A stretch of 64,000 nt of DNA from positions 186,001-250,000 of the forward strand of contig NZ_BCVP01000016.1 in NCBI RefSeq assembly GCF_001591805.1, in the 5' to 3' direction. The stretch comes from Neobacillus novalis NBRC 102450 (GTDB lineage Bacteria; Bacillota; Bacilli; Bacillales; Cytobacillaceae). This document shows, piece by piece, positions 25,332 through 33,685 of the stretch (positions are counted from its first letter, which is position 1; the number at the start of each line of letters is the position of its first letter). The translations under genes and the position numbers were made by a program. The notes beneath the pieces are model-generated. The model saw only the letters and a program-made list of their open reading frames with translations, was not told the origin of the DNA and made no database searches.

Positions 25332-26261
25332 ATGGGTTCTCAAGAAGAAATCATTCAAGTAATCAATCTAGTGAAAACATATGGCAATTTCACAGCGGTA
25401 AAGGGAGTCGAATTTCAGGTTCATAAGGGAGAGGTTTTCGGTCTTCTCGGTCCAAATGGTGCGGGTAAAACCACAACGTTAGAAATGTTGGTAGGGCTTA
25501 GAAAACCCGATCAAGGGACAGCGATCGTTGGTGGTTTTGACATCACAAAAGAATTAAAAAAGGTGAAAGAGGTCATCGGTGTTCAATTACAATCGACGTC
25601 ACTCTTTGAACTGCTTTCAGTGGAAGAAATCTTACATTTATATGCAAGTTTTTATCCGAACCAGGTTTCCATTCCTACATTAATTGAGGAGATGCTGCTA
25701 GGCGATAAAAGGAAAAGTCGGATAAAAAGTCTATCAGGAGGACAGAAACAAAGATTGGCCATTGCTCTGGCACTTGTTCATGACCCATGGATCATCTTCT
25801 TAGATGAGCCGACAACAGGGCTTGACCCACAGGCACGAAGAACGCTTTGGGATATTATCCTCCTATTAAAAAAGAAAGGGAAAACCATCGTGTTAACCAC
25901 CCATTACATGGACGAGGCACATGTATTATGTGACCGTATTGCGATTATGAATCAAGGCGAGCTGATTGCGTTAGACACACCATCCCAGCTTGTAAAAAAC
26001 CTGCAGTCAGATAGTGCGGTTGAGTTTCGGTTTGAAAATGAGTCCTCTGAAGTAGAGTTACATGAAATCGAAGGTGTAACAAAGGTTGGGAATCAAAAGG
26101 ATGTTTTTGTTCTATATACAGATGATCTTCAGCTCACCTTAACCAGCTTGATTGAGATGGCTTCTGATCAACAGCTTAAATTAACAGATTTACAAACACG
26201 AACAGCTACATTAGAAGATGTGTTTTTACATATGACCGGAAGGAGATTAAGAGAAGGATGA
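25332..26261 (+). CDS. ABC transporter ATP-binding protein
   Basis: A 309-residue nucleotide-binding subunit of an ABC-2 type exporter. Walker A is GPNGAGKTT near residues 40-48, the Q-loop region is VQLQSTSLFELLSVEE, the signature is LSGGQKQR, and Walker B is WIIFLDEPTTGLDPQ followed by the TTHYMDEA H-loop. A ~75-residue C-terminal extension follows. The stop overlaps the start of the permease gene by 4 bases, so both subunits form one transporter. The substrate (drug, antibiotic or lipid) cannot be derived. Confidence 0.93.
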   Translation: MGSQEEIIQVINLVKTYGNFTAVKGVEFQVHKGEVFGLLGPNGAGKTTTLEMLVGLRKPDQGTAIVGGFDITKELKKVKEVIGVQLQSTSLFELLSVEEILHLYASFYPNQVSIPTLIEEMLLGDKRKSRIKSLSGGQKQRLAIALALVHDPWIIFLDEPTTGLDPQARRTLWDIILLLKKKGKTIVLTTHYMDEAHVLCDRIAIMNQGELIALDTPSQLVKNLQSDSAVEFRFENESSEVELHEIEGVTKVGNQKDVFVLYTDDLQLTLTSLIEMASDQQLKLTDLQTRTATLEDVFLHMTGRRLREG

Positions 26262-27358
26262 GAGCTTACTGGCAACTAACATTATCACAGCTGCGGATTT
26301 TCCTTCGAAATCGTCAGGTCTTGTTTTGGACGCTGGCTTTTCCGCTTTTTCTCATGGTGATCATGGGTTCATTTTTAGGAAATGGAAATGGAATTTCTTT
26401 AACAATTGGTGTTGTAGACCAAGACCAATCGTTTCAATCAAAGATATTAATAACTTCACTAATTGATAACAAAGCATTAACTGTCCAAATAGAAAAAAGT
26501 GAAAATAAAGCTTTAAACAAATTAAAAAAAGATGATTTACAGCTAGTTGTCGTCATTCCAAAAGGATACGATGCAAGCTTAAATAGTCCACCAGCAAAAA
26601 GTGCGCCCTACTTACTTCCTGTTTACTTTAATGAAACGAACATAGCCGTATCACAAGTCGGTCTTCAGGTAGTAACTAATATAGTTGATGGAATTAGTAA
26701 AGACATGCTGGATTATCATCCTGTAGTTGTAATGGATATGAAAGGGGTCGAAACGCTAAATTTAAAGTATATTGATTTCTTAGTGCCAGGGATTGTTGCG
26801 ATGATGATTATGAGTAACAACATGAATGGCGTCGCTGGTCAAATCGCTGCCTGGAGAGAACGGGGGATATTAAGAAGAATGCAAGGAACCACTCTAAAAG
26901 CTTCTACATTTATTGCGGCGCAAATTACTGCCCGGCTTGTATTGAATGGCTTGCAAGCACTTATTGTTCTAGGAGTAGGGCATCTGATTTTTGGTGTTGA
27001 AGTCCGCGGGTCGTGGTTTACTTTAATCAGTTTTGTCATATTAGGGACACTGGCTTTTATGGCGATTGGATTTATTATTGCAGGCATCGCTAAAACCCCA
27101 GAAAGTGCAGGGCCCATTGCCGGCTTTCTGTCCTTTCCGATGCTATTTTTGGGAGGCGTGTTTTTCCCGATTAAAAATATGCCAGAATTTTTGCAGCCAA
27201 TTGTTCAGATTTTACCGATTGCCCATCTTAGCCACGCATTACGAGAAACGATGAATGTTGGAGCATCGTTTATGAGCTTAGGGACAGAGGCCCTGATCTT
27301 AGGCGGTTGGCTCGTAGGCGCATTTATTATTGCCAGTTATGTATTTAAATGGGAATAA
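26258..27358 (+). CDS. ABC-2 type transporter permease
   Basis: A 366-residue permease with one N-terminal membrane helix, a large extracellular loop from about residue 45 to 170, and five further helices (LVPGIVAMMIMSNNM, LNGLQALIVLGVGHLIF, FVILGTLAFMAIGFIIAGIA and later). The layout is that of ABC-2/YhgE-type exporters, and the segment GRxxxMxxT-like RGILRRMQGTTLK follows helix 2 as usual. Translationally coupled to the ATPase gene. The DUF6526 gene follows after about 55 bases. Confidence 0.9.
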   Translation: MRAYWQLTLSQLRIFLRNRQVLFWTLAFPLFLMVIMGSFLGNGNGISLTIGVVDQDQSFQSKILITSLIDNKALTVQIEKSENKALNKLKKDDLQLVVVIPKGYDASLNSPPAKSAPYLLPVYFNETNIAVSQVGLQVVTNIVDGISKDMLDYHPVVVMDMKGVETLNLKYIDFLVPGIVAMMIMSNNMNGVAGQIAAWRERGILRRMQGTTLKASTFIAAQITARLVLNGLQALIVLGVGHLIFGVEVRGSWFTLISFVILGTLAFMAIGFIIAGIAKTPESAGPIAGFLSFPMLFLGGVFFPIKNMPEFLQPIVQILPIAHLSHALRETMNVGASFMSLGTEALILGGWLVGAFIIASYVFKWE

Positions 27359-27413
27359 GTGAACGGTTATTATGAATAAGAATGAAAATAGGAAAAGTAA
27401 GGGGAGGAAACAG

Positions 27414-27848
27414 ATGCAAAATCAAGATTATAAATCTCATGTACGAGTGCACCCGGTTTATCATTATGTTTTACAGATATTACTATTAGGGACATTAATA
27501 ACTACTATTGTTTTTCTAATTCGTTCGATTAAACAGGAGGAAAACATTCTTCTATCGATAATCCTTTTTCTGATGATGATAATCATTGTAATCATCGCAG
27601 TACTTTTACGATTTTATCCATTAAAAGCACAAGATCGTGCAATACGAGCGGAAGAGAACCTTCGTTATTATGTTTTAACAGGGGAGTTATTGGATCCTAA
27701 ACTCAGTTTCGCACAATTGGCAGCTTTACGTTTTGCGAGTGACAAGGAATTTCCTGAGTTAAGTAAGCGGGCAGCAGCGGAAAATTTAAAACCGGATGAA
27801 ATTAAGAAAGCAATTCATAATTGGAGAGCAGACTATAATCGAATTTAA
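27414..27848 (+). CDS. DUF6526 family membrane protein
   Basis: A 144-residue protein with two membrane helices (about residues 18-38 and 46-72) and a C-terminal cytosolic domain containing LRFYPLKAQDRAIRAEENLRYY, LRFASDKEFPEL and KPDEIKKAIHNWRADYNRI. These segments match the DUF6526 pattern. A frame opens at 27372, but AAGGGGAGGAAACAG precedes the ATG at 27414. Role unknown. It probably belongs to the ABC transporter operon, with the terminator at 27925 closing it. Confidence 0.82.
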   Translation: MQNQDYKSHVRVHPVYHYVLQILLLGTLITTIVFLIRSIKQEENILLSIILFLMMIIIVIIAVLLRFYPLKAQDRAIRAEENLRYYVLTGELLDPKLSFAQLAALRFASDKEFPELSKRAAAENLKPDEIKKAIHNWRADYNRI

Positions 27849-27924
27849 GTAAAGAAAAACACGTTTGATTTTATCTTAAAGGGTTCCGTTTTCGGGTGCT
27901 TTCTTAATAAAAGACACAAGAATT

Positions 27925-27951
27925 GACGTATGAATTAGCATACGTCTTTTT
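27925..27951 (+). terminator. Terminator after the DUF6526 gene
   Basis: GACGTATG (27925-27932) pairs perfectly with CATACGTC (27939-27946), then T residues. Confidence 0.8.
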
Positions 27952-27979
27952 CTTTATTTATCAAGATTTCTACCTTCTG

Positions 27980-28174
27980 ATAAATAGACGGAAAAATTCC
28001 GCTTAATTAGTAATTATGATTAAAAAAGGCTTAAATAGACGGAGAGATTCCGTCTATTTACTCGAAAAATTCAAAAATGGGGGATTTTGCTTGGCATAAT
28101 CGGAAAATCTCCCCTTATTTACCCCGAAACGAGCTCCAATCTGCATCTACCCGGAAAATCTCCGCTTATTTTAC
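27980..28174. repeat. Four degenerate copies of an ATAGACGGA..TCCGTCTAT-type repeat
   Basis: Related segments occur at about 27980-28007, 28031-28060, 28095-28123 and 28147-28174. The second copy is the best palindrome: AAATAGACGGA, then GAGAT, then TCCGTCTATTT. The others keep the core CGGAAAAATTCCGC or CGGAAAATCTCC and a flanking TTATTTA. Spacing is irregular. This 509-base stretch (27849-28357) between the DUF6526 gene and the acetyltransferase pseudogene contains no other supported feature apart from the terminator. Confidence 0.75.
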
Positions 28175-28357
28175 TTTTGCTGCTTGTGCGGCATGTATTT
28201 ATATTGGAGAATTCAAACATGGAGCCGCGAATTGGTTTGGGAAAGAAAATAAATGATTTCTACTTCCAAGTCACCACCAACATTTTGGCATTTAAATTCA
28301 ACATTTTCAAATGAAGATCTACATTCCCATTGAATAATATCTTAAGGAGAATAAAAC

Positions 28358-28925
28358 ATGAATTTAGATATGATTTTTGGAGATTTCCCAGTATTGGAAT
28401 CAGAGGATCTAGTATTAAGAAAAATCGAGGATGTACATTTACAGGAAGTATTTAATATCTACGATAACGAAATGTATTTGAATATTGTGGGATTATTCCT
28501 AAACATAACATTCAAACAGTAAATAAAATGATTGGCCATTTTGATAGGGATTACCACAAAAAAAAATAGAGGTAAGTGCGGGATTTTTCGGAAGAATCAA
28601 AGTAATAAATTAGTTGGAATTATTGAAGCTATGGATTTTAACCAAAAAGTCAATATGGTATTGGGTATGTTTTGGCAGAGGATAATTGGGGTAAGGGAAT
28701 TGCAACTAGATCCGATTCTATCCTAGTAAAATTTTATTTGAGGAAGTTAATGTTAACAGAATTCAAGCAGAGGTCATGACTGCAAACAAAGTTTCAAAGA
28801 AAGTCCTCTTAAAAAACGGTTTTATGAAAGAAGGATTGTTAAGACAAGCTTCTTCATGGTCTGGTAAAGGAGTAATCGATTTAGAAATATACGGCATCCT
28901 TAAAGCTGATTACACCAATAATTAA
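28358..28925 (+). pseudogene. Frameshifted GNAT N-acetyltransferase (RimJ/RimL-like)
   Basis: AAGGAGAATAAAAC precedes an ATG that reads MNLDMIFGDFPVLESEDLVL as in ribosomal-protein-type acetyltransferases. The first frame breaks near 28480 and stops at TAA around 28520. The continuation is found by shifting frame: PKHNIQTVNKMIGHFD, then KLVGIIEAMDFNQKVNMV, then AEDNWGKGIATR, then NVNRIQAEVMTANKVSKKVL and KNGFMKEGLLRQ to a stop at 28923. At least three frame changes are needed, including a probable lost base near 28733. The gene is decayed, unless the read is faulty. Confidence 0.85.
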
Positions 28926-28935
28926 ATTAATATTA

Positions 28936-29034
28936 AATAGTGGACAGCAAGCTGTGATAATGAGCTTAAATGGTAATGGATTCTTTCAGGAGGGATGGAT
29001 TGAATATTTAGCTGAGTGCAAACATACCAAGTAA
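28936..29034 (+). pseudogene. Relic related to the exported protein at 23608-24072
   Basis: A 30-codon stretch reads NSGQQAVIMSLNGNGFFQEG and ends at TAA 29032-29034. Its first part matches GGQQAVIMTANSNE of the exported protein in both protein and DNA (GCAGCAAGCTGT shared). No start or signal peptide is present. Confidence 0.4.
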
Positions 29035-29111
29035 TATGTAATCAGTATTAAATCTAGATAATAACACATAATTCTATTATGAAAATTAATATGAAATAAA
29101 GGAGTATGTTC

Positions 29112-29687
29112 ATGCATTGGTATGAAAAGTTGAATCAATATTTTCCAGTTGAAGAGATGAAATCAAAAGAGCATATGGAAACTTTACTTAAAGAGCGTTC
29201 TGAAATCTATCATAAAGATGAAGGTCCCAATCATGTTTTAATGTATGTGGAGCTCGACAATTTTGTTTTTATCGATTACCTTTTCGTTTCGAAGAATGCC
29301 CGCGGCCAGGGTCTTGGTCATAAACTTATGGAAAATATGAAAAGCAAGGGAAAACCGATCATTCTTGAAGTAGAACCAGTTAATTATGAGGACAGTGATA
29401 CAGAAAAAAGGCTGCGTTATTATAAACGCGAAGGCTTTGAGCATGCGAAATCTATCGGGTACGAGAGAAGATCTCTTGCGACAAATGAGATTAATAAGAT
29501 GGAAATCCTTTATTGGGCACCATATAATGAATCGGAAGAAATGATATTTAAAGCCATGAAAAAAACCTATGATATGATTCACACCTATAAGGACAAACAT
29601 TTCTATGGTGAATCCTATGAGCCAGTTGATGATGTTCTGACCTTTAACGAAGAATCCCGGAATAGGAATATATTAGATAATCTTTAA
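29112..29687 (+). CDS. GNAT family N-acetyltransferase
   Basis: A 191-residue cytosolic acetyltransferase. The acetyl-CoA-binding signature is VSKNARGQGLGHKLMENM near residues 60-78, and LRYYKREGFEHA follows. The C-terminal ~60 residues form an extra helical part ending ESRNRNILDNL. An ATG at 29106 is only one base from AAAGGAG, whereas the ATG at 29112 is 7 bases away, so the latter is chosen. Substrate unknown. It lies next to a decayed acetyltransferase of a different subfamily and is monocistronic. Confidence 0.85.
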   Translation: MHWYEKLNQYFPVEEMKSKEHMETLLKERSEIYHKDEGPNHVLMYVELDNFVFIDYLFVSKNARGQGLGHKLMENMKSKGKPIILEVEPVNYEDSDTEKRLRYYKREGFEHAKSIGYERRSLATNEINKMEILYWAPYNESEEMIFKAMKKTYDMIHTYKDKHFYGESYEPVDDVLTFNEESRNRNILDNL

Positions 29688-30129
29688 AGAAATTAACTAA
29701 ATTCAAAAAAGGAGAAGCAGAGGTACATAAAAAGGTTAATATCAATTGGAATAAAACCCCATACCTATTCGCCTTTTTTTCAACACGGACAGTTTATGGA
29801 ATAACACATTTAAGTTAAATTGGAAATTAATATTAAAGTTTAAAAGAGATTGTGAAGGTTTGTACTTAAAAAAACTGTGGGAGTTGACGAAGCATAAGTG
29901 TTTTTGAATGAAATCCTATTTTAGTTATTCCATTAAAGGGCGCTATCCGTTATAAGGATTAGCGTCCTTTTTGCATGAAAAGGCCATATAGTTACGTTAA
30001 TATAGGGATATTTAAGATGATTTAGAATGAGAAAAAAGAGTTTATACCGTAATTTAACTTATTCACACCTGGTGACAACTACACTGGTAATACACCTAGA
30101 TACTTATTTAGATTTCACCTTGATCCTTA
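29688..30129. other. Intergenic stretch without a gene
   Basis: A 442-base AT-rich stretch between the acetyltransferase and ymaF. No open frame with a ribosome site was found. It contains one terminator-like hairpin at 29935-29975 and nothing else I can support. Together with 27849-29111 it makes a gene-poor, decayed island. Confidence 0.6.
29935..29975 (+). terminator. Orphan terminator hairpin
   Basis: AAAGGGCGCTATCC pairs with GGATTAGCGTCCTTT (small irregularities), then T residues. No gene ends close upstream, so it may be the remnant of a lost gene. Confidence 0.6.
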
Positions 30130-30516
30130 CTAGACTTCATTTCCAGTTTGGCCGCTATACTTGTGCTTATGAGGAGTGGATCCATTAATAGTTGTCGTTC
30201 CTTTAAACTCATGATAATGACCTCCAAAAGGAATTTCTATTGCGGGCCCAGTAATACCTTCAATTCGGTGTTCATGTCCATGATTAAAAGAAGTCATCGT
30301 AAAGTAACGATGAACATGTGGAACCCCACTTTGAGCCGGTTCAGTCCTACCTAGATAATCATGGCGATGATCAACATCAAAGGAAGTAAACCCACTAAAT
30401 CCATGAATGTGAACCCGTCGACCGTCAAAAGAAGTCACGTAAAGAACATGGGAATGTTCTCCATTTAAACTCTTATCGTCTGACTCATAAATAAAACCAG
30501 TAATCGGGATTTGCAT
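30130..30516 (-). CDS. ymaF: YmaF family histidine-rich protein
   Basis: A 128-residue soluble protein with repeated HxH motifs: EHSHVLYV, RVHIHGFSG, DHRHDY, PHVHRYF, HGHEHRIEG, GGHYHEF and PHKHKY. This regular His-x-His spacing with beta strands is characteristic of YmaF. It suggests metal binding on a beta-barrel-like fold, but no function is established that I know of. GAGGGGGAGATTAAA precedes the ATG. It stands alone on the minus strand, followed by a gene-poor stretch. Confidence 0.85.
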   Translation of the reverse strand: MQIPITGFIYESDDKSLNGEHSHVLYVTSFDGRRVHIHGFSGFTSFDVDHRHDYLGRTEPAQSGVPHVHRYFTMTSFNHGHEHRIEGITGPAIEIPFGGHYHEFKGTTTINGSTPHKHKYSGQTGNEV

Positions 30517-30703
30517 TTTAATCTCCCCCTCGAAAATTAATAATTCAATTTAAATGTATGAGGAACAAAGGTAAATAATGTGATCTTCTTAAGATGAATA
30601 GTTTCTATCATCTTCCTTGTAGTTAATGATTGGTTTTAATTCAATAGGTGGGTTGGCTTTAACAGGTTGGAAACTTCAACAATCGGGCGTTTTGATTTAA
30701 TAA

Positions 30704-30747
30704 AAAGGAGAAAACATATTATACATATCTAATATGTTTTCTCCTTT
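30704..30747 (-). terminator. Terminator of the alcohol/aldehyde dehydrogenase operon
   Basis: An 18-bp perfect stem (AAAGGAGAAAACATATTA against its complement, 30704-30721 with 30730-30747) with T-rich flanks on both strands. The rest of the 300-base gap 30517-30816 shows no gene. Confidence 0.85.
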
Positions 30748-30816
30748 ATTTTTATTGCTTTTTATAATGTTGGACTTGATAAGTTAACTTCGGTTAACCT
30801 TTTCTAATGGACATTG

Positions 30817-32187
30817 TTACTTCATAAAAAGCTTGATTTTTTTCAGTCCGTTCTTCACATTTGGGTAACGAAACGGGATATCAAATAAGGTCGTTTGTTT
30901 TAGAACGCTTTTTTGATGGGAGAACGTATCAATGTTGCCTTTTCCGTGATAAGCGCCAATCCCGCTGTTTCCAACACCGCCAAAAGGAAGGTAAGGGGAG
31001 GCAAAATGATAGACCGTGTCATTCACACAGCCGCCGCCAAAAGAGACGCTGTTTAGAACTTCTTGTTGTATAGTGTTATTTTCCGTAAAAATATAGAGGG
31101 CGAGCGGTTTCGGATGACGGTGAATTCCTTCTAGTACCTCTGAGAGTGCATCATATTCAAGCACAGGCAGAATCGGCCCGAAGATCTCGTCCTGCATAAT
31201 CGGATCCTCCCAGGTGACATTTGTGAGGACCGTCGGTTCTATCGTTAACTTTTCTTGATTTGCGCTGCCTCCCATATAAAGTTCCCCATTGTCGAGGAAG
31301 GAGCACAACCGCTGAAAATGTCGATCACTCACGATCCTCGTGAAATCACCATTGTTTAACGGCTGCACCCCATACAATTCAATCGTTGTCTCCTTAAATT
31401 GTTGGAGGAATTGATCCTTAATGCTTTTATGAAGATACAAATAATCCGGGGCAATGCAGGTTTGTCCGGCATTGGTGAATTTCCCCCAGGCAATCCGTTT
31501 GGCTGCCAGCTTTATATTGGCATCCTCATGAACGATACAAGGGCTTTTTCCGCCCAATTCTAATGTCACCGGGGTTAAATTTTTTGCTGCTGCTTCCATA
31601 ACGACCTTTCCCACAGGGACGCTTCCTGTAAAAAAGATATAATCAAATTTTTCATTTAGCAGTGCTTGGCTTGTTTCTACGCCACCTTGGACTACAGAAA
31701 TGTACTCTTCAGGGTATAAATCATGAATGATTTTCCCTAATACTTCAGAGGTTTTCGGCGTTAATTCTGACGGCTTGATAACCCCGCAGTTACCAGCGGC
31801 AATGGCACCAATTAACGGGGCGATTGCCAATTGAAAAGGATAATTCCAAGGAGCGATGATGAGCGCAACTCCGTATGGTTCCGAATAAATGTAGCTGCGG
31901 GAGCCAATATGCGTTAAGGGGGTTTTAACCTTTTTTGGCATTACCCAAGAACGTAAATGTTTAAGCGTAAATCGTAATTCCTCTAGAACAAAACCAATTT
32001 CAGATGTATACGCATCAAATTCAGATTTATTTAAATCCGTCCTCAAGGCATCCATTAGCACTTGCTCATGATTTTTAATAGCGTTTCTCAATTTGTGAAG
32101 CGCTTCGAGTCGGTATGAAACATCTTTGGTCATTCCAGTTCGAAAAAAAGCCTTTTGCTGAGCAATTATGGAATCGTAATTATCCAT
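30817..32187 (-). CDS. Aldehyde dehydrogenase (YwdH-like)
   Basis: A 456-residue NAD(P)-dependent aldehyde dehydrogenase of the short class 3-like group, the same length as B. subtilis YwdH. Diagnostic segments are APWNYPFQLAIAPLIGAIAA, FTGSVPVGKVVMEAAAKNL, VTLELGGKSP (general base Glu) and NAGQTCIAPDY (catalytic Cys). A GTG opens the frame at 32199, but AAGGTGG is better spaced for the ATG at 32187. It starts 24 bases after the iron alcohol dehydrogenase gene. The pair can oxidise an alcohol to an acid through the aldehyde, or run in reverse. The natural substrate is unknown. Confidence 0.92.
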   Translation of the reverse strand: MDNYDSIIAQQKAFFRTGMTKDVSYRLEALHKLRNAIKNHEQVLMDALRTDLNKSEFDAYTSEIGFVLEELRFTLKHLRSWVMPKKVKTPLTHIGSRSYIYSEPYGVALIIAPWNYPFQLAIAPLIGAIAAGNCGVIKPSELTPKTSEVLGKIIHDLYPEEYISVVQGGVETSQALLNEKFDYIFFTGSVPVGKVVMEAAAKNLTPVTLELGGKSPCIVHEDANIKLAAKRIAWGKFTNAGQTCIAPDYLYLHKSIKDQFLQQFKETTIELYGVQPLNNGDFTRIVSDRHFQRLCSFLDNGELYMGGSANQEKLTIEPTVLTNVTWEDPIMQDEIFGPILPVLEYDALSEVLEGIHRHPKPLALYIFTENNTIQQEVLNSVSFGGGCVNDTVYHFASPYLPFGGVGNSGIGAYHGKGNIDTFSHQKSVLKQTTLFDIPFRYPNVKNGLKKIKLFMK

Positions 32188-32211
32188 TTTTTTAACCACC
32201 TTAGATCCCAG

Positions 32212-33411
32212 TTATTCTTTTATTAATTGGTAAAGAGTAAATATATCATCCTTATTTAATATCCTTGGAACAGGATATAATGGGTTTGCTTCTTTTAATG
32301 CCCTTTCAACCATTACTGGTATATCACGTTCGACAATCCCACTTACTTTTTTCGGAATCGCCATACTATCATTAAGCTTCTTGATCGCTTCGATAAACCT
32401 CACTGCCTTTTGCTCGGTAGTATCGGCGGGATCAACAATACCAACTAATTCTGCCAGCTCGGCTAAAGGTTTGTGAACGGACTCGCCGTAATACTCCAAG
32501 ACATAAGGGAGGATAATCGCATTTGCCAGTCCATGAGGAACGGAATAAAATCCACCAAGGGTATGAGCAATTGCATGTATATAACCAACATAGGCCCGAG
32601 TGAATGCCATTCCCGCTAAATAAGCAGCTTTTTGCATATTAGCCCGTGCCTGGATGTTCGTACCGTTTGAATAGGACTCATAGAGATTTTCAAAGATTAA
32701 TTTCACCGCATCTAAACTGTATTGCTTGGTTTCCTTCGTGTTACTTCTGCCAATGTATGCTTCAACTGCATGTGTTAAAGCGTCAATTCCTGTTGCTGCC
32801 GTAATATGGGGGGGAAGATTAACGATAAGTAATGGATCAAGAACAGCGTAATGTGGAATAAGCGATGTGTCCATTATGGCATATTTTTCATGTGTCTCGC
32901 TATTAGAAACAACCGCAGCTAAGGTTGCCTCACTGCCTGTTCCGGCTGTGGTGGGAATCGCAAATAGGGGAGGCATTTTTTTCAACACCTTCAATACACC
33001 CTTCATTTGCGGAATGCTCTTATTTGGTCTTGCTGCCCGGGCACCGACACCTTTAGCGCAATCCATTGGCGATCCACCGCCGAAGGCAACGATTCCCTTA
33101 CAATTATTTGCCGTGTACATTTGAAAGGCTTCCTCAATATTATCGATAGTTGGATTTGGGACGGTTTTGTCGTAAATGAAGTAGTCAATTTCTTCAACAC
33201 GCAGATTCTTTAAAAATTCGTCCATAAGTCCAACAGATACAATTCCTTGGTCGGTAACGATTAAAACGCTTTCAATTTTATTTCGTTTTATAAGCTTCGG
33301 CAATTCTTTTAAACTATTTTCTCCCACTAAGAGCTCCGGTTCCCGCCAAGGCATGAAGGAGGAAGCAATTTTCATCACTCCTTGAAAAGACCTGCAATAC
33401 ACCTTATACAT
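32212..33411 (-). CDS. Iron-containing alcohol dehydrogenase
   Basis: A 399-residue group III (Fe-dependent) alcohol dehydrogenase. The nucleotide-binding part has FGGGSPMDCAKGVG and IPTTAGTGSEATLAAVV. The metal site includes DALTHAVEAYIG and HAIAHTLGGFYSVPHGLANA. The ATG at 33411 has GAGG about 8 bases before it. An internal ATG at 33375 follows AAGGAGTG too closely, though many family members start near it. It is the first gene of the two-gene operon, and four 9-bp direct repeats lie at 33489-33537 upstream. Confidence 0.92.
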   Translation of the reverse strand: MYKVYCRSFQGVMKIASSFMPWREPELLVGENSLKELPKLIKRNKIESVLIVTDQGIVSVGLMDEFLKNLRVEEIDYFIYDKTVPNPTIDNIEEAFQMYTANNCKGIVAFGGGSPMDCAKGVGARAARPNKSIPQMKGVLKVLKKMPPLFAIPTTAGTGSEATLAAVVSNSETHEKYAIMDTSLIPHYAVLDPLLIVNLPPHITAATGIDALTHAVEAYIGRSNTKETKQYSLDAVKLIFENLYESYSNGTNIQARANMQKAAYLAGMAFTRAYVGYIHAIAHTLGGFYSVPHGLANAIILPYVLEYYGESVHKPLAELAELVGIVDPADTTEQKAVRFIEAIKKLNDSMAIPKKVSGIVERDIPVMVERALKEANPLYPVPRILNKDDIFTLYQLIKE

Positions 33412-33488
33412 AACATAACCTCACTTTTTTTAAAAAAATGAATGTAACTTTATTGCAGTCTACGAAGTTTAAAAACTAACAACAGGAT

Positions 33489-33537
33489 ACCCAAAAGACC
33501 CAAAAAGAGGGGAGTTGAAACCCAAAAAGCCCAAAAA
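33489..33537 (-). promoter_or_regulatory. Four 9-bp direct repeats upstream of the alcohol dehydrogenase operon
   Basis: Plus-strand copies ACCCAAAAG (33489), ACCCAAAAA (33498), ACCCAAAAA (33520) and GCCCAAAAA (33529) form two tandem pairs whose starts are 9, 22 and 9 bases apart. In operon orientation they read TTTTTGGGT. They lie 78-126 bases before the start codon, a typical activator position. Confidence 0.55.
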
Positions 33538-33639
33538 CCTATAATACTTTTATAGCGCATTTATTTTGGAGATGTCAAGTATAATGTTGTGAAAATAATA
33601 AATATTCGGAAAATAAAGGTTATCTTACATTTGAATTAA

Positions 33640-33678
33640 ATAAAATAAAAGCCACCCAAATATATTTAAGGCTGGCTA
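33640..33678 (-). terminator. Terminator of the winged-helix gene
   Basis: On the minus strand AGCCAGCC pairs with GGGTGGCT (one G-U), followed by TTTTATTTTATTT. Confidence 0.75.
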
Positions 33679-33685
33679 AGAATTG

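Noticed and set aside
28087..28314. 75-codon open frame in the decayed island
   Set aside because: It covers two copies of the intergenic repeat, lacks a ribosome site and shows no recognisable sequence.
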